64,000 bases of DNA, from contig CAJNOJ010000017.1 in assembly GCA_905250025.1 (NCBI GenBank), forward strand, positions 434,001 through 498,000, in the 5' to 3' direction. The DNA is from Adineta ricciae (taxonomy: Eukaryota > Rotifera > Eurotatoria > Adinetida > Adinetidae). Within the stretch, counting starts at the first letter, position 1. Every line of letters begins with the position of its first letter. Made by a program: the position numbers and the translations under genes. The notes below the pieces were generated by a model, which was not told where the DNA came from, did not search any database, and saw only the letters and a list, made by a program, of their open reading frames with translations. This document shows positions 1-14,650 of this stretch, piece after piece.

Positions 1-1159
1 AGAGACTGAAACTTTCTTTTCATCTTTATATGGTGATGGTAAGATATATCTAAATATTCTTTTAGTATTTATGCCCCGTAAGTGAGATATTTACTGGGCT
101 AAAAATATATATGTACATATCAGAAAAAAAGGCCCGGAAGAGCTATTGCTAAAATGATTATGATTATATATATTTTTTCGATATCATTGCGCATGTGATT
201 TATATAGAGAATCGAATTTTTGAGAAAAAAAGAAGATTTGTTTTGCTCGTGCTCATGCTATGTGCTCTTTTTGGGCGTGCCTTTAGTTGTGTTATGATAT
301 TGATATGTGTCTGTGCAATGCATGAAACATTGATTTTTGTTTTGTTTGATTAGATGAGGATAATTTGTCATCAGCATCGGGAAATCAGAATAGTTCAAAT
401 GAAGAACTGGATGAAGTTGAAGATAAAATGCCGGAAATATCGCAAAAGAAGGTTTGTCGAGGAAATGAGTAAAGATGTGTTTGATACTTTTCTCCGTGCG
501 TAGAAAAAAGTTGATACAACGAACGATTCGATAGAAGTGGCGGGAATTTTCAAGTATTTACAAATTCTTACAGCTATTTTTGGCGCCTTTGCTCATGGTG
601 GTAACGATGTCAGGTAAAAATTTACACAGGATGAGTGTGCTAAAAGGACTTATCATGGTTTTTTTCCTCAAAGTAATGCTATTGGCCCATTGATTGGTCT
701 TTGGTTGATTTTCAATGATGGTACTGTCACTGCTCAGTCAGCTACACCATTGTGGGTTCTTTTCTATGGTGGTCTTGGTATATCTGTCGGCCTGTGGGTT
801 TGGGGTCGCCGGGTTATTCGTACCATTGGTGAAGATTTGACGAAGATTACACCATCAAGGTAAGAAGTCTATTCTTTGTAAGGATAAATCCGGTATTTCT
901 CATTCATGTTCTGTCTAGCGGTTTTGTTATTGAAATTTCAACTGCATTTACCGTTCTTGTGGCATCGAATTTGTCTATACCAATTAGTACAACTCATTGC
1001 AAGGTTGGAAGTGTTGTTGCCATTGGTCGTTTTCGTTCAAAACAAAGTGTCGATTGGTCATTATTTCGTAACATTATTGTCGCTTGGGTGGTCACTGTTC
1101 CAGTGACAGGTGGCATCGCAGCAGGTGTCATGGCGCTTCTTCGCCTTCTGTTTTTATGA
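1..1159 (+). CDS. Sodium-dependent phosphate transporter, SLC20/PiT family (3' part)
   Basis: PiT proteins import inorganic phosphate with Na+ across the plasma membrane. The window opens inside the gene. Exons: 1-38, 354-451, 504-613, 674-859, 919-1159 (stop TGA); all joins keep frame. The first exons encode an acidic, Ser-rich stretch that fits the large central cytoplasmic loop. The family signature follows, GGNDVSNAIGPL, split by the intron at 614-673, then hydrophobic helices and a second conserved block around [15 protein letters not shown]. The C-terminus ends soon after the last helix, as in animal PiT1/2. The 39-353 intron (315 nt) is long for this window. The 5' half lies outside. 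The family is certain; which paralogue it is cannot be told. Confidence 0.93.
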
Positions 1160-1394
1160 GGCACAGATTTTAGCTACAATAACAATATGATTTTCTTCCT
1201 TGTCCGTTTTTGTTTTCACTTTTGTATTACTTCGTTTTCTTTTGGCTTTCATTGGCTTTTTTAGTATTGAACACAAACTAATATTATAGAAGCATGCTCT
1301 TCTTCAATAATGAGTTGATAATGTTTTAGCAAAATTAATAAATCATTTTAGATCTTTCATTACCTTTCAAAACTATACATACTTAACTAAAATC

Positions 1395-4300
1395 ATGGCA
1401 TACAACAAGGTAATCAGCAGGTTTTGATTATGGCAGAAGTGATACGGTGGCTTTCTTTGCAGGAAGCACTAGCACTTGTTGTTGATATCGGCGTTGGTAT
1501 GAGTGATGTAACACCAGGATATGATTCGCCATTGCAAACAGCATGTGATATTCTTCAAATGATTGTTCAACGAAAAGTATGTAGTGCTTATAGATCAGGA
1601 CGATCTCATTAAACTTGTTCATACCAGCCTATCACTTCTAGACAATTGTAGCGCATATTATTGAATGAAAGTAATATTTCTTTGAAATGTCTAATGCTTG
1701 CTTCTCATATTAAACGAGAGTGATTCGACTTGCGGATGAGAATCTATGTGTTTGCTTGAAAATGCTTACGTTGCTCCTGGCTAAATGTTCTTTTCGCATA
1801 AATAGATGTTCCAAGAGAGTAAAGATGAATTAGCATTAATTCTCTACGGATCTGATGAATCAAACAATGATCTAGCCGATGAAGACAATTATCGCAATAT
1901 TAATGTTGTTTTTCCACTTTCGCCTGCCAATTGGCATCTATTTGAAGAGATACAGAAGATCAAACCAGGCAATAATCCTGCCGATTGTAAGCGCAAACGC
2001 AAAATGTTATTTAGCTCATTTTTAAATCCTTTTGTTTTTCCAGTGGTCGATGCTGTCATCGTTGCTGCCGATCATCTTCGACGAGAAACAGAGTAAGATA
2101 TTAGTTTTCGATTGATCAAAACACTCTCGTTGTTTTCCATTTAGGGGAAAACATGGTTTTGCCGCTAAACGTGTAATGTTGTTCACTAATGCTGCGACAA
2201 CTTTCAGCGATCATAGTCTCAAAACGATCCTTGATTCTCTTCGACGTCAGGATATTATTGTCGATGCGATCGGCCCAACATGGGGTCAAGTAGATGAAGA
2301 AGAAAATAATCAATCGGATTCACCCATTGAAGTAGATGAAAATTCTGATGCAGCTCGTCCAACTACCAACAGCCATCATGAACATCAAACTCCGAAGAAG
2401 CCGTTGACACAACAGCAACAAACTGGCATTCGAGTTATTGGTGAAATTGTCAATAATACTGAAGGAACTTTGTTTACATTTCGGTAGATGTTCACAGAGG
2501 AAAAGGATTAAAATAATCGTTAATACTTCCGTTTTGTTTAGAGAAGCGCTGACTATTCTCACTATCCATCAATCAAAAATTGTAAAACCAACAGCAACGA
2601 AATATATTATGCAATTAGCTGATCTTAAATTACACATATGCACTTATATACAGGTTTGTCTGAGATGAATTAAAAGAAACGAGAACATGTATGATCCTAA
2701 TTTCAAATAGGTTAAAGATAATAAGCCCGGAATTTTTCGTTTGAAAAAAGTTTATGCACGTGATCCGACAACGGAGATTAAAGTTGATCGTGGACGTTAC
2801 ACGAAAGACGAGCAAGATCAAGAAATCGAGAAGGAAGAACTGACAGATGGTTTCCGTTATGGTACAACATTTGTACCGATTAATAAAGAAACATTAGATG
2901 AAATGAAATATCACAGTGAGAAATGTTTCTCAATCATTGCATTCTCCGATGCAAATATGGTGCGTAATCTGCTTGATTTTCCTTTCATGAAAAATCTTTC
3001 TTTACTTTTCTTACAGATGAAACGAAGTTTATATCTTGGCGATACAGTCTACGAAGTTATTTCCGAACCTGGATTTGAGGTGTGTAGCGAAAAGCTCGAG
3101 GAGCGATCGATGTAATTCAAACTGTTTCAGGAAGAAGCTCTAGCTTTTGCTGGTCTTGTACAAGCCATGTACGACACAAACACAGTTGCTATTGTTCGCA
3201 AATGTTTCAGTGAACGAAGTGCGCCTGAACTTGGCTTTTTACGTCCACATATTGCACACGATCACATTGTGAGAGACAGAGCAAGTTGATTGACAATGAC
3301 AACAAATGTAATTTTGATTTAGTGCATGTATTATGTAAAATTACCGTTTGCAGAAGATTTACGTGAATTCGACTTTGATAATTTGGACCTGACTAAAAAG
3401 AATCAACCGACTGATGAACAGTTGAAATGTATCGATAATTTAATAACAACAATGGATTTAACACATGCGGATCGCGGGTAAGGCTTGACTGACGTTTTCT
3501 GTTAAAGAAAATTGAACATAATTTGCTATGTTAGTGGTGAAGAAGCACTTCAACCGGAACATATTTTTAACCCATACATTCAGCGAATGTTTCAAGTTTG
3601 TTTTGTTGATGATTTCATACGAGAAAAGAATTCATTTTGTTGGATTTTAGTCAATCGCTCGACGTGCGGTGACTCCTGACGAGCCTTTATCATTGTCAAA
3701 CTCAATTATGGAAATGAATGATATGTTATTACGATCGCTTGCTGCGAAGAGCAAACGAGCATTGGAAGCAATTCATGAAAAATTTGTTCTCCATGATACC
3801 GGTCGTCGGCAAAAGATCACGACAGGTGATGCCTTATTCGGTAATGTCGATAGGTAGACCAAGAAAAATGCCAGTGAGATTAGAAAGAGTGACAAGAGTT
3901 TCGTTCTTTTGATAGTGCATCGAAGAAACCTCGTTTGGATGAAAATGATAATGTTGAAGAGCCGATAACCGATTCGTCGGTGACAATCAGTGATTCTGCT
4001 TCATTCGAAGCTCAAGCTGCAGCGAAAAAGAAAGCCGCAATACGAAATGTTGGTACTGTAACACCTGTCGAAGACTTCAAATTCTTAATCGAACAAGGTT
4101 CGCCGTCACTTATTGAAGTATGCAAACAAATGGCGAATCTCATACTCGAATTAATCAATAATTCTCATGGTGATGCCTTATTCGATAAAGCTTTTCAATG
4201 TTTACAATGCTTACGTGAAACATGCATCACTAAATTAGAACCAAAGATTTTCAATGATTTAGAGTGTTTAATTAAAAAACATGCGTCAACCATCGACGGA

Positions 4301-4611
4301 CGAAAAGATTTCTGGAAAAAACTTGTCGATGGTATGTTGTCATGTCATTTCACTTGGAGATAACATATCATGACTATTCATTTCAGAGAAATTTACCTTA
4401 ATTACCAATGAAGAATGTGCGGAATCTAATGTTATACCTGTTGAAGCCGTGAAATTTCTTGAGGATGAAACACCGGCTGAGATTCTTAACAATGATGGGC
4501 CAACAGCTGCACAGGATGGTGAGGATGAGGATCTGGTAAGTGGCAAAGGCAAAAAAATAAGAATAATTTGCAATTTTTATCAATGTTTCTTTTTAGTTCG
4601 ATCTCATTTAA
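1395..4611 (+). CDS. XRCC5: Ku80 (XRCC5), non-homologous end-joining DNA-end binding subunit
   Basis: Ku80 pairs with Ku70 to form a ring on broken DNA ends and recruits DNA-PKcs and ligase IV in the nucleus. Fifteen exons: 1395-1409, 1463-1576, 1806-1986, 2044-2092, 2145-2483, 2542-2653, 2711-2959, 3017-3079, 3131-3268, 3323-3477, 3535-3595, 3651-3853, 3916-4331, 4387-4535, 4597-4611; 752 residues against 732 in human. Domains in order: N-terminal vWA-like domain (ALVVDIGVGMSD), Ku core/beta-barrel, a helical arm, a linker with a KKPR cluster that may be nuclear-localising, the C-terminal helical domain (VTPVEDFKFLIEQ) and an acidic tail ending EDEDLFDLI. That tail matches the DNA-PKcs-recruiting end of vertebrate Ku80. 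The last coding exon is only 15 nt. The start ATG sits in a 15-nt first exon and is the least certain point. Confidence 0.95.
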
Positions 4612-4799
4612 AAATACACATATAGACAACATTAGATATCTAGTTCAATGCGCAAAAAAGTCAAATAATCATGTCTGTAGATAATGAATAACCTAGTTTT
4701 CTTTCTTGATCTGTCTCTCGTTCTTGTAAAAATTGAAACATACAAAAAAAAACAACTCAACGAATATCGTAGATAGTATTGTTATACAAATAAAAGTAA

Positions 4800-6051
4800 T
4801 TACATAGCTAATGACATATCTTCTTGGATGGATAATTTCGAGCTTGAGCCATTTTTCGTTTTGACACTACTCGTAATCGTTCGTATTCGTGGATCATTGT
4901 TCGGCGCTGTTTGATACAACGAGCCAACATCGTAATTATCATGTTCTGTTAACACGGCAACCAACCGATAGAACTGTAAGAAGAGAATAATTGCGTTTTT
5001 ACATGTGAAAAATAAGGTCGAATAACTTCGAACTTCGAATTTGATTACTGCGACAAGACGAAGAGCTAATTGAGTAGCTGAACAACTCATCAGATTTAAT
5101 TCGTATAAGTACCAAGCATCGTTTTCAAATAAACGTTGCATGGGATAAAGAAGAAACATACGTCGACGACGACGCTTTTTCAAGACTTGACGGAAACTGT
5201 CCAAATTTGCTGATCGACTTGTTTTACCCACAGCCGAGACGTTCGTTGCAAATTGTAACAACGACCAGGATAAGACAAGTAATGTTGCTAGCAGCATCCG
5301 TTGTGATGTCAAAACATGATCTTCATTCAAAATTGCCAATAGGTCTACAATATCTGATGCAATGGACATGTATACAAGTAATAATTGAGAGAGATTAGAG
5401 CGACTTGTTACACCTTTTGGTAAGACCCAACGGCCAACGATAATTAGAAATAAAAGTGATAATTCTAACGCCATAGTTTTCGTATGCAAGTCAACATTCA
5501 CCCGAAGCTAATTGAACAAATAAAAGGAACTATGTAGAAAAGTTGTCAAGAGACGAATAGTGGCATTTTCCAACCTTTTTCAAGATATCGTCATAAGGTA
5601 AAACTTGACTCGGATACAATTCATCATTGCCCATACGAATCATTACTTGATCAAATGGTGCTGCATTTGTACTATTGCTATCTGTATAATAGTTCGTTCG
5701 TCGGACATCGACACGACGCATTTCCAATAACCATAGACATGGCATTGATGCTAATATAAAAATGAGAAACGATGGCGACAACCTAAATGCAATCAGTGAC
5801 GAATAACGAATTAACAGGACTGAAACACCTTACCATTTCGGTTCATGACCTTGCCGTTCAATAATGGTAACAACTAGTTCGATGAGAATGAAAATTGTTC
5901 CACAGGAGTTCAGCAAACACCAATAATCTTTCATATCATCGTAGAGAAAGTAAGTGGCAACTAGATTATGTGCACAAAATGCGATGCGGACGATAGTTGC
6001 TTGAAGAATATCAAACGATTGACAAAGACGATAGTGGATTGTTGCAAGCAT
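4800..6051 (-). CDS. TMEM26: TMEM26-like multi-pass membrane protein
   Basis: Three exons on the minus strand, 6051-5834, 5782-5575 and 5507-4800, give 377 residues, close to the 368 of human TMEM26. Several hydrophobic segments are visible, including one around residues 70-95 (SPSFLIFILASMPCLWLLEM). Blocks resembling vertebrate TMEM26 are IVGRWVLPKG, SNLSQLLLVY, LSWSLLQF and LFLQFYRLVAVL. A basic RRRRR cluster lies on a loop, and the hydrophilic tail is Ser-rich. TMEM26 is known mainly as a surface marker of beige fat; its molecular role is unknown, so none is assigned. The gene is divergent from the CatSper2-like gene, with 1 kb between them. Family assignment is from recalled similarity only. 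Confidence 0.78.
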
Positions 6052-7074
6052 TCGATTTCCTCTCTAATATCGTTTTAGTGAATGTCAGTAAGCATTATTT
6101 ATATGTTATATCTAACAATAGATCAACAAAAAGAGAAATACAGGAAAAGAAATTTGTGTTTCCATTCATTATGTTTTGACAAGTGTTAGTTGATTTGATG
6201 ATTTTATTGGCATTGCCAGTGACAATCGACGGCAACGACGACAAAACAGCAGGAATAACAGGCAAACGCTTTGCATGTCTACATTTTTTATTATCATTAG
6301 TAAATCGATTAGATCTAAGTGATCTCTGATGTACTTGACAATATCTCGATCTTTTCAAACAAATGAATCAACTTTTTTCTCTCGCGCGCTTCAGATGACT
6401 GCAGAATATTGGCTAATAACATTAGATTTTGCTATAAAATCAAAATCATATGTTGACCTTTGTATTGCGATGACAAATCGACTTTTACGAACATCATACA
6501 AATCCTATATTCACATTGCATAGACATTCCAACAGTAGAAAGAATATTTCTTGTAAATTAGTTAGTAGAGTATTAATTTAGTTACAAAAGCCATTGCATT
6601 CTTTTATTGTTTATCACTGAGCGGATAGATTGTCTTCCGGTATGCGAAAGCAAATGGTACTTACCGTTCAAAAAATTCTGTTCGGAAGCGGTAAAATTTG
6701 CTAGTGATTTCAAATCAATTAACCGTAATAAGAATAAGAACAACAATTTTGAACATCGAGGCGTGTTTGATGAATATTTATTTGACTATGATTAATTTTT
6801 ATTAATACACACCAGACAATCATCTGTTCTTTATATTTAGTTCATAAAATAAGCAATTTCAAGGTTCTGCTTCTCCGTCAAGACTTGTGCTCGAAATCTA
6901 GACCATCCAGGCACGGAAAAGAGTTGCAAATTGTCTGTAAAATATCAAATGTAAGAACGAAAATTCCTTCGAATTAATCTCATCTCCATCTGTCAAAAGA
7001 TGCAGTCTTGAATGAACAGTTATCAGCTGTTTTTGAATCTGATGTTTACTAATTAAATTAAATTGCATTCACAA
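6052..7074. other. Intergenic, divergent region
   Basis: This lies between the TMEM26-like start (minus) and the CatSper2-like start (plus). Open frames here begin with TTG or lack any conserved motif. It may hold both promoters and untranslated exons. No repeat or RNA gene was recognised. Confidence 0.4.
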
Positions 7075-9167
7075 ATGGTTTCTATCAAACATTTCGATGA
7101 GGACTCGTTCGAGACGACTAACCTTGACGAAGAATGTTCTTCTCACACCGATAATCATAAAATTCATGAATGCATTTCGATCTTGTCATCCTCTGGGAAT
7201 ACAAATGAGCAAATCAATGATCTTCAAGGGTTAAGTTCTTTATTATCTCACCAGACGAGTTCCAATGAGTTCATTTCGTCGGAAGGTCGACTTATACGTT
7301 CAAAAATTCAGCGTTTGTTTCATTTTCTTGCCAATGATGATTATAAGGAATCCATGGCACAAGCACAAGGTGATCGCATATCCAATCTAGTTCAAGTTGA
7401 TCGTGCATTGATTGAATTGGATAGAAATGCCACTTTGAAATTTCGAAATTATAAACAATTACGCGAACAAGTGCGAATTGATTCTTGATTGATGCTCGAA
7501 ATAATCTGAATTCTTTAGCTTTTAGCATCGACAGCAGTGAAAACTACCGAGCAGCACGAAACGAATTTGAAACCAACAACTACCAGCTCGATTTCTCAGT
7601 ATAATTCTCTGAAATACTACGTACATTGGCTTGTTCAGAGTTCATTTTTCAAATGGTTTATCAGTTTGATCATTTGTTTAGATGCAGTCAGTATCACTTA
7701 AAATAATTTTCCCTTTTGAGAGCACAAAGATCATCTAGATCAGTGTAGGACTTACAGTTGAATATAGTTCGCCGAATGATTCTCAAGCGATGATCTATCG
7801 TCTAGCTGTCTTCATCAATCGATGTATTCTCTTTATATATCTATTCGAATTAGTATTCAAATGGATTGGTACGTATCCATCTTCATTGTGAATTACTTCA
7901 AAAACTATTGACAAATCTTTTATTCAGATAATTTCACAAATTTTTGGTACTCACCGGTGAATATTTTAGAATTCATTCTAACCGCTACATCGCTACTAAA
8001 TTTAATCAGTGAAATATATATCGATACAACTGATGATGATAGTTCCCATTTGGATCGAAGGTTTCGTAATAACAATGATCCAACACCAGCGAATACTTTG
8101 CAGCGAATCCGGTGTGTTGAATAAGTTTTTCTCGATAAATTTCACGATATAATTTAGATCGTATGGATCGATCTTATCTCTATTTCGAACCTTGCGTATG
8201 TTACGTATCTTACGCATATTGGAAGTGGTTTTTCGTTTTACTCAAGTACGAATTGTATTTATTGCTTTGAGTCGTTCGGTGAAACTCATATTCCATGTTG
8301 TTCTCCTCACAATCATCATCAATTATTTTTTTGCATTAATTGCTCTTTATCTAACACAATTCGGATTGAATACAACGTCGGAAGAACATATGTCAAAGAT
8401 TAATTCTTTATTTGGAACAGGTCGGCAGAACAACAACAAATGAAATTCCTTTTTCTGACAATATTTCTCCTTCGTAGTGTCTCGAGCATTCATAACTGTG
8501 TTTCGTTTGTTTACGAAAGATGAATGGTATGAAATCAAATTAGAGATGTACTCTCTAAGAATCAATCGATTCATCATCGATCTGTATGTCATTAGTTGGC
8601 TATTTTTCGGCGGTTATGTACTCAATCCATTACTAATCGGAGCAATGGTAGATGCCTTCATGTTGCTCTTCTTTTCGATTGAAAAGAAAACATTCGTTTC
8701 GCTCTCAGGTTGGAACATTCGATGAAACACGAAAAGAATTAACTGAAGGTGTTAAATATATCATATCGACAACTGGTTTACCATTGCAAGAAATCGATTC
8801 GCTTGAAAATCAATCGTTTTCCGCCTTTCTAAATCGCATCAGTTCGGTGGATAATGATCATGATCGATTCGATGAATGGCTTCATCTTACTTCGAGCGAA
8901 ATTCGTTTACTCAGTACGTTCTAGATCGTTTTCAACTATGAATTGACGTTGTTTCACATTCTAGCTCAAGATCGTATTGAAACTCGTTGGCCAATTTATA
9001 TGGCGTTTTATTACCTTCAACTACTTGAGATCTATTTTGAGAATCTCGTCGAGCGGCAATTACTATTTGATTTCATTTCAATTTATTTATTGACATTACA
9101 TGATAAAGAGATTAAATCTCTAAACCCACCAATACTTTCATCATCTTCAGATGATGACGACGATTGA
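7075..9167 (+). CDS. CATSPER2: CatSper2-like voltage-gated cation channel subunit
   Basis: CatSper subunits form the alkalinisation-activated Ca2+ channel of the sperm flagellum. Eight exons: 7075-7470, 7519-7690, 7749-7868, 7928-8111, 8158-8420, 8478-8647, 8709-8913, 8965-9167; 570 residues (human CatSper2 is 530). One six-helix domain is present. An acidic cytoplasmic N-terminus of about 145 residues leads to S1 (KWFISLIICLDAV), S2 and S3. S4 follows with repeated Arg every third residue (RTLRMLRILRILEVVFRF), then S5, a pore loop with the CatSper-type T-x-D-x-W filter (FTKDEWYEI) and S6. After S6 comes TRKELTEG, like RKELNEE of CatSper2. The C-terminus ends in an Asp run. The ATG at 7075 is used because the frame upstream opens only with TTG. 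Other single-domain channels are less likely because of the pore and post-S6 match. Confidence 0.85.
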
Positions 9168-9246
9168 TATGATATTGGCGATAATGACAGCCAGATGTTA
9201 ACCAAATATACTCTCGATTCTGTTCGCTGTCCTCTCAAATGAATAC

Positions 9247-9516
9247 TCAACCATGGATTTCAACCACCGTTGTTCGCACAATATGTGGCCGTGCATAACC
9301 TAATCGAACAAGTAGATATTCTATAAAGATCAGAATGAATATACAATATAATTCGTATACGATCGTCTTACGGTATACAAACAAGAATTCCTCGAGATAT
9401 AAGAGTAAAATAAAACATGTAATCGTGAACATGACTTCCTGGTTTTTGTATTCATTAAACAAACGATACAACGGAGAAATTTCTTTGATTACACACATTT
9501 CTGATGAGTTTGCCAT
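9247..9516 (-). CDS. Small two-helix membrane protein or gene fragment, Transmemb_17-like
   Basis: An uninterrupted 89-residue frame starts at an ATG at 9516 and ends at TGA 9247. It holds a short polar N-terminus and two strong hydrophobic helices joined by a basic turn (FVYRKTIVYE). The second helix ends LVRLGYARPH, reminiscent of the loop after helix 2 in the TMEM17/TMEM216 ciliary transition-zone family. That family normally has four helices and about 145-200 residues, so this would be only the first half. No continuation is seen on the minus strand before the CatSper2-like gene. It may be a truncated relic, a small real protein, or chance. Confidence 0.35.
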   Translation of the reverse strand: MANSSEMCVIKEISPLYRLFNEYKNQEVMFTITCFILLLYLEEFLFVYRKTIVYELYCIFILIFIEYLLVRLGYARPHIVRTTVVEIHG

Positions 9517-9986
9517 CGAAGATGTATATGTAGGAAAGGCGCGCAAATCACAAGATATATGGTTGTCTTCGCGTTATGCACCGTTGACAAGTGTGGTACA
9601 TAGTTTAGATGTCCAATGTACTACATTAGCCCGGTGTTAACGAAAAAGGTCTTTCTCCTAAACATCGTCCGCACCGAAACGCGCACATTTATGACCAGAT
9701 GCATCCGCTTGAAGAAAAGAAAAAAATGTTTTCTATTTGTTTCTTTTGTTCTTTTTAATCTCTGATTAAATATTGATTTTAACAAGAAAAACGTGAATAG
9801 AAATACAAAAAACGTACGATTACTATTGTACGTGTAAGAACAAACAAGTTTGTGATGAAAACTATTTCTGCACCAATCGTTAATTATTAACAATCCTCCG
9901 TATTGTCTCGAATACATATGAGAATAACCACCAGACATTCGCAAGCAAAAAAAAAGTGAAAACAAGAATTTTCGAATTCTAGTCTG
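9517..9986. other. Intergenic, no gene seen
   Basis: The open frames here lack ATG starts, splice-consistent partners or recognisable motifs. The stretch is A-rich with several short poly-A runs. Confidence 0.35.
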
Positions 9987-10244
9987 ATGATAAGGCTACA
10001 CGAAATTCTTCTATTTCGAATCATTGATCTTGATGTTTACTTTCTACATTCGTTCATTAGAGATTCGATTTTATTCAGATGCGAATATATGCTTTTGTTC
10101 GACAATTTTCGACGCGAGGATAGTCTCGAACACTCTAGTTTAGCCATAGTCATTCCTTACTCGACTCTCCTCTTTGTCGATGCATGTTTAACATGTCTAT
10201 TTCTATTGGTACATCTATCGGCCAAAAGAAAAGTAATTCATTGA
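9987..10244 (+). CDS. Orphan membrane ORF, possible displaced gene fragment
   Basis: An 85-residue frame starts with ATG at 9987. It has two hydrophobic stretches; the second, VIPYSTLLFVDACLTCLFLL, is a convincing membrane helix followed by a basic SAKRK. A possible donor (AAAGAAAA|GTAATT) follows. The arrangement (helix, acidic loop with SLEH, helix, basic end) resembles the second half of TMEM17-type proteins. It lies opposite in strand to the first-half-like frame at 9247-9516. Function is unknown and coding status is doubtful. Confidence 0.25.
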   Translation: MIRLHEILLFRIIDLDVYFLHSFIRDSILFRCEYMLLFDNFRREDSLEHSSLAIVIPYSTLLFVDACLTCLFLLVHLSAKRKVIH

Positions 10245-10290
10245 ATTCTTCAATCCGTCCGGTTTGAAATAGAGTCTTCTTCACCTATAA

Positions 10291-13119
<2,829 letters not shown>

Positions 13120-13224
13120 TTAAATGTCTTTCTTTTTTCGTATTCTGTTTATCTTTTTGAAATCAATGTCAGATACGTCTTAAAATCAATTCAACGGAAA
13201 CAAACCAATCTATTTCTATTTCAG

Positions 13225-14378
13225 ATGCCTATAGCAATGAATTTTGATTTGCTAAAAAATGCAACACAACATGATAGATGTGAACATCTACATGACAGTG
13301 GAACTAACTTCGAGAAAATCATTCCGAAATCACCGTTGTCGAATGGTACGAATCGACAAAGTACATCCTTAATTACAACTCCACCACCACCTGTCAAACC
13401 ACGCTTACGTTCTACGTCCACTCGTGTAACACGTAAAATTGATTTGCAACAACTGAATCGTTGTTCTCAAACATGTCATTTTACTTTACCAAATGTTGAA
13501 AATGAAACCTGGTTAGCACTGGCATCTTCAAATGAGCATGTACTTGTCGGTGGTGGGAATTCAAATAAACTACGACTGTTTGACCTACAAGGAAAGGAAC
13601 TACGTGAAATTGAGATCAAAACATTCGCTGCTTTTGATCTGGCTTGGTCAAAATCGCTGAATGCTTTCCTCATTGCTGGTTATGATTGTTTACAAATGTA
13701 CAATGTAGAAAAAAATCAGTTAATCCCAGTAGAAAATCTCAATTTTACCAATAAAAAAGACAACTACTTTTGGTCAATTGCTTGTCACAAGTTAGTTTGA
13801 AGTTTTCTTTTCTGTACATTCTTCTTCCCTTCCTTTCGTTTAGCAACGATCTTTTTGTTGTTCTTTCGGATGGACTGGAATCCATATGGCGTTTATCATT
13901 GCCTAATTTCGAACGCAAACAAACCTTATCAGGTGGTGAAATTCGTGAAAGCGATGTTGATGATCGAATATCTTGTATACGCACAAATGGTCATTTAGTT
14001 GGTATGACGCTGCGACAACGTACTACATATCAATGGCGCGTAGATTTATTCGATTATACGACAATGATACGAACGCACCGCGGCTTAACAATTGGTTGTG
14101 GCAATGGTTCGTTTAATTTTATTGAACGTTGTATGTTGACGCCTGTTGACGACCATCAATGGCTTGTTATTGGCGGTCTCGAAGTGAAACCGAATGCTTT
14201 AACATTGATGGACGATCGAACGGGTGAAGTGAAACAAGTTCTGCGACCCACGAGTCGACAAGAAGAATTTATAGCAAATGTTTGTACGAGTGAAAATAGT
14301 AAACGACAATTGATCATCAATATGATGATCATCGATAATAAGAGTGGCGAACGTCAGATTCATATTGTGCATCAATGA
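13225..14378 (+). CDS. Orphan protein, probable beta-propeller
   Basis: Two exons, 13225-13790 and 13844-14378, encode 366 residues. The first 90 are polar with a Pro run (PPPPVKPR) and look disordered. The rest shows repeated beta-rich blocks of about 40-45 residues with WD/NHL-like spacing, such as VLVGGGNSNKLRLFDLQGKE, FLIAGYDCLQMYNVE and LFVVLSDGLESIWRL. A six- or seven-bladed propeller is the likely fold, inferred from pattern only. No catalytic motif, signal peptide or membrane helix is seen. The gene follows RECQL by 105 nt on the same strand. The ATG at 13225 directly follows CAG, so an upstream non-coding exon is possible. Confidence 0.65.
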
Positions 14379-14650
14379 GACTTAGATTAGGTTAATTTTT
14401 GTTATCCCTGTTGTTTGTTATAAATACCGTTTTTATCCCGTTATATATTTTCATACAAGATATTATTTAATAAAAAGCCGACGCTATATTGAATTGATTA
14501 AATAAATTCCTTTTCCGTTTCTTCATTCATCGGATGATGACATGAGTCATCTTGTTTACGCATGCTTTTCGCGTTCGTTATGCATCAATAGATTCTATCG
14601 ATGCATCTGTATGTTACGTGGATACATATATATCGTTTTCATTACACATC

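Noticed and set aside
9335..9640. 101-codon plus-strand frame
   Set aside because: No motif, overlaps the better membrane-protein frame on the minus strand.
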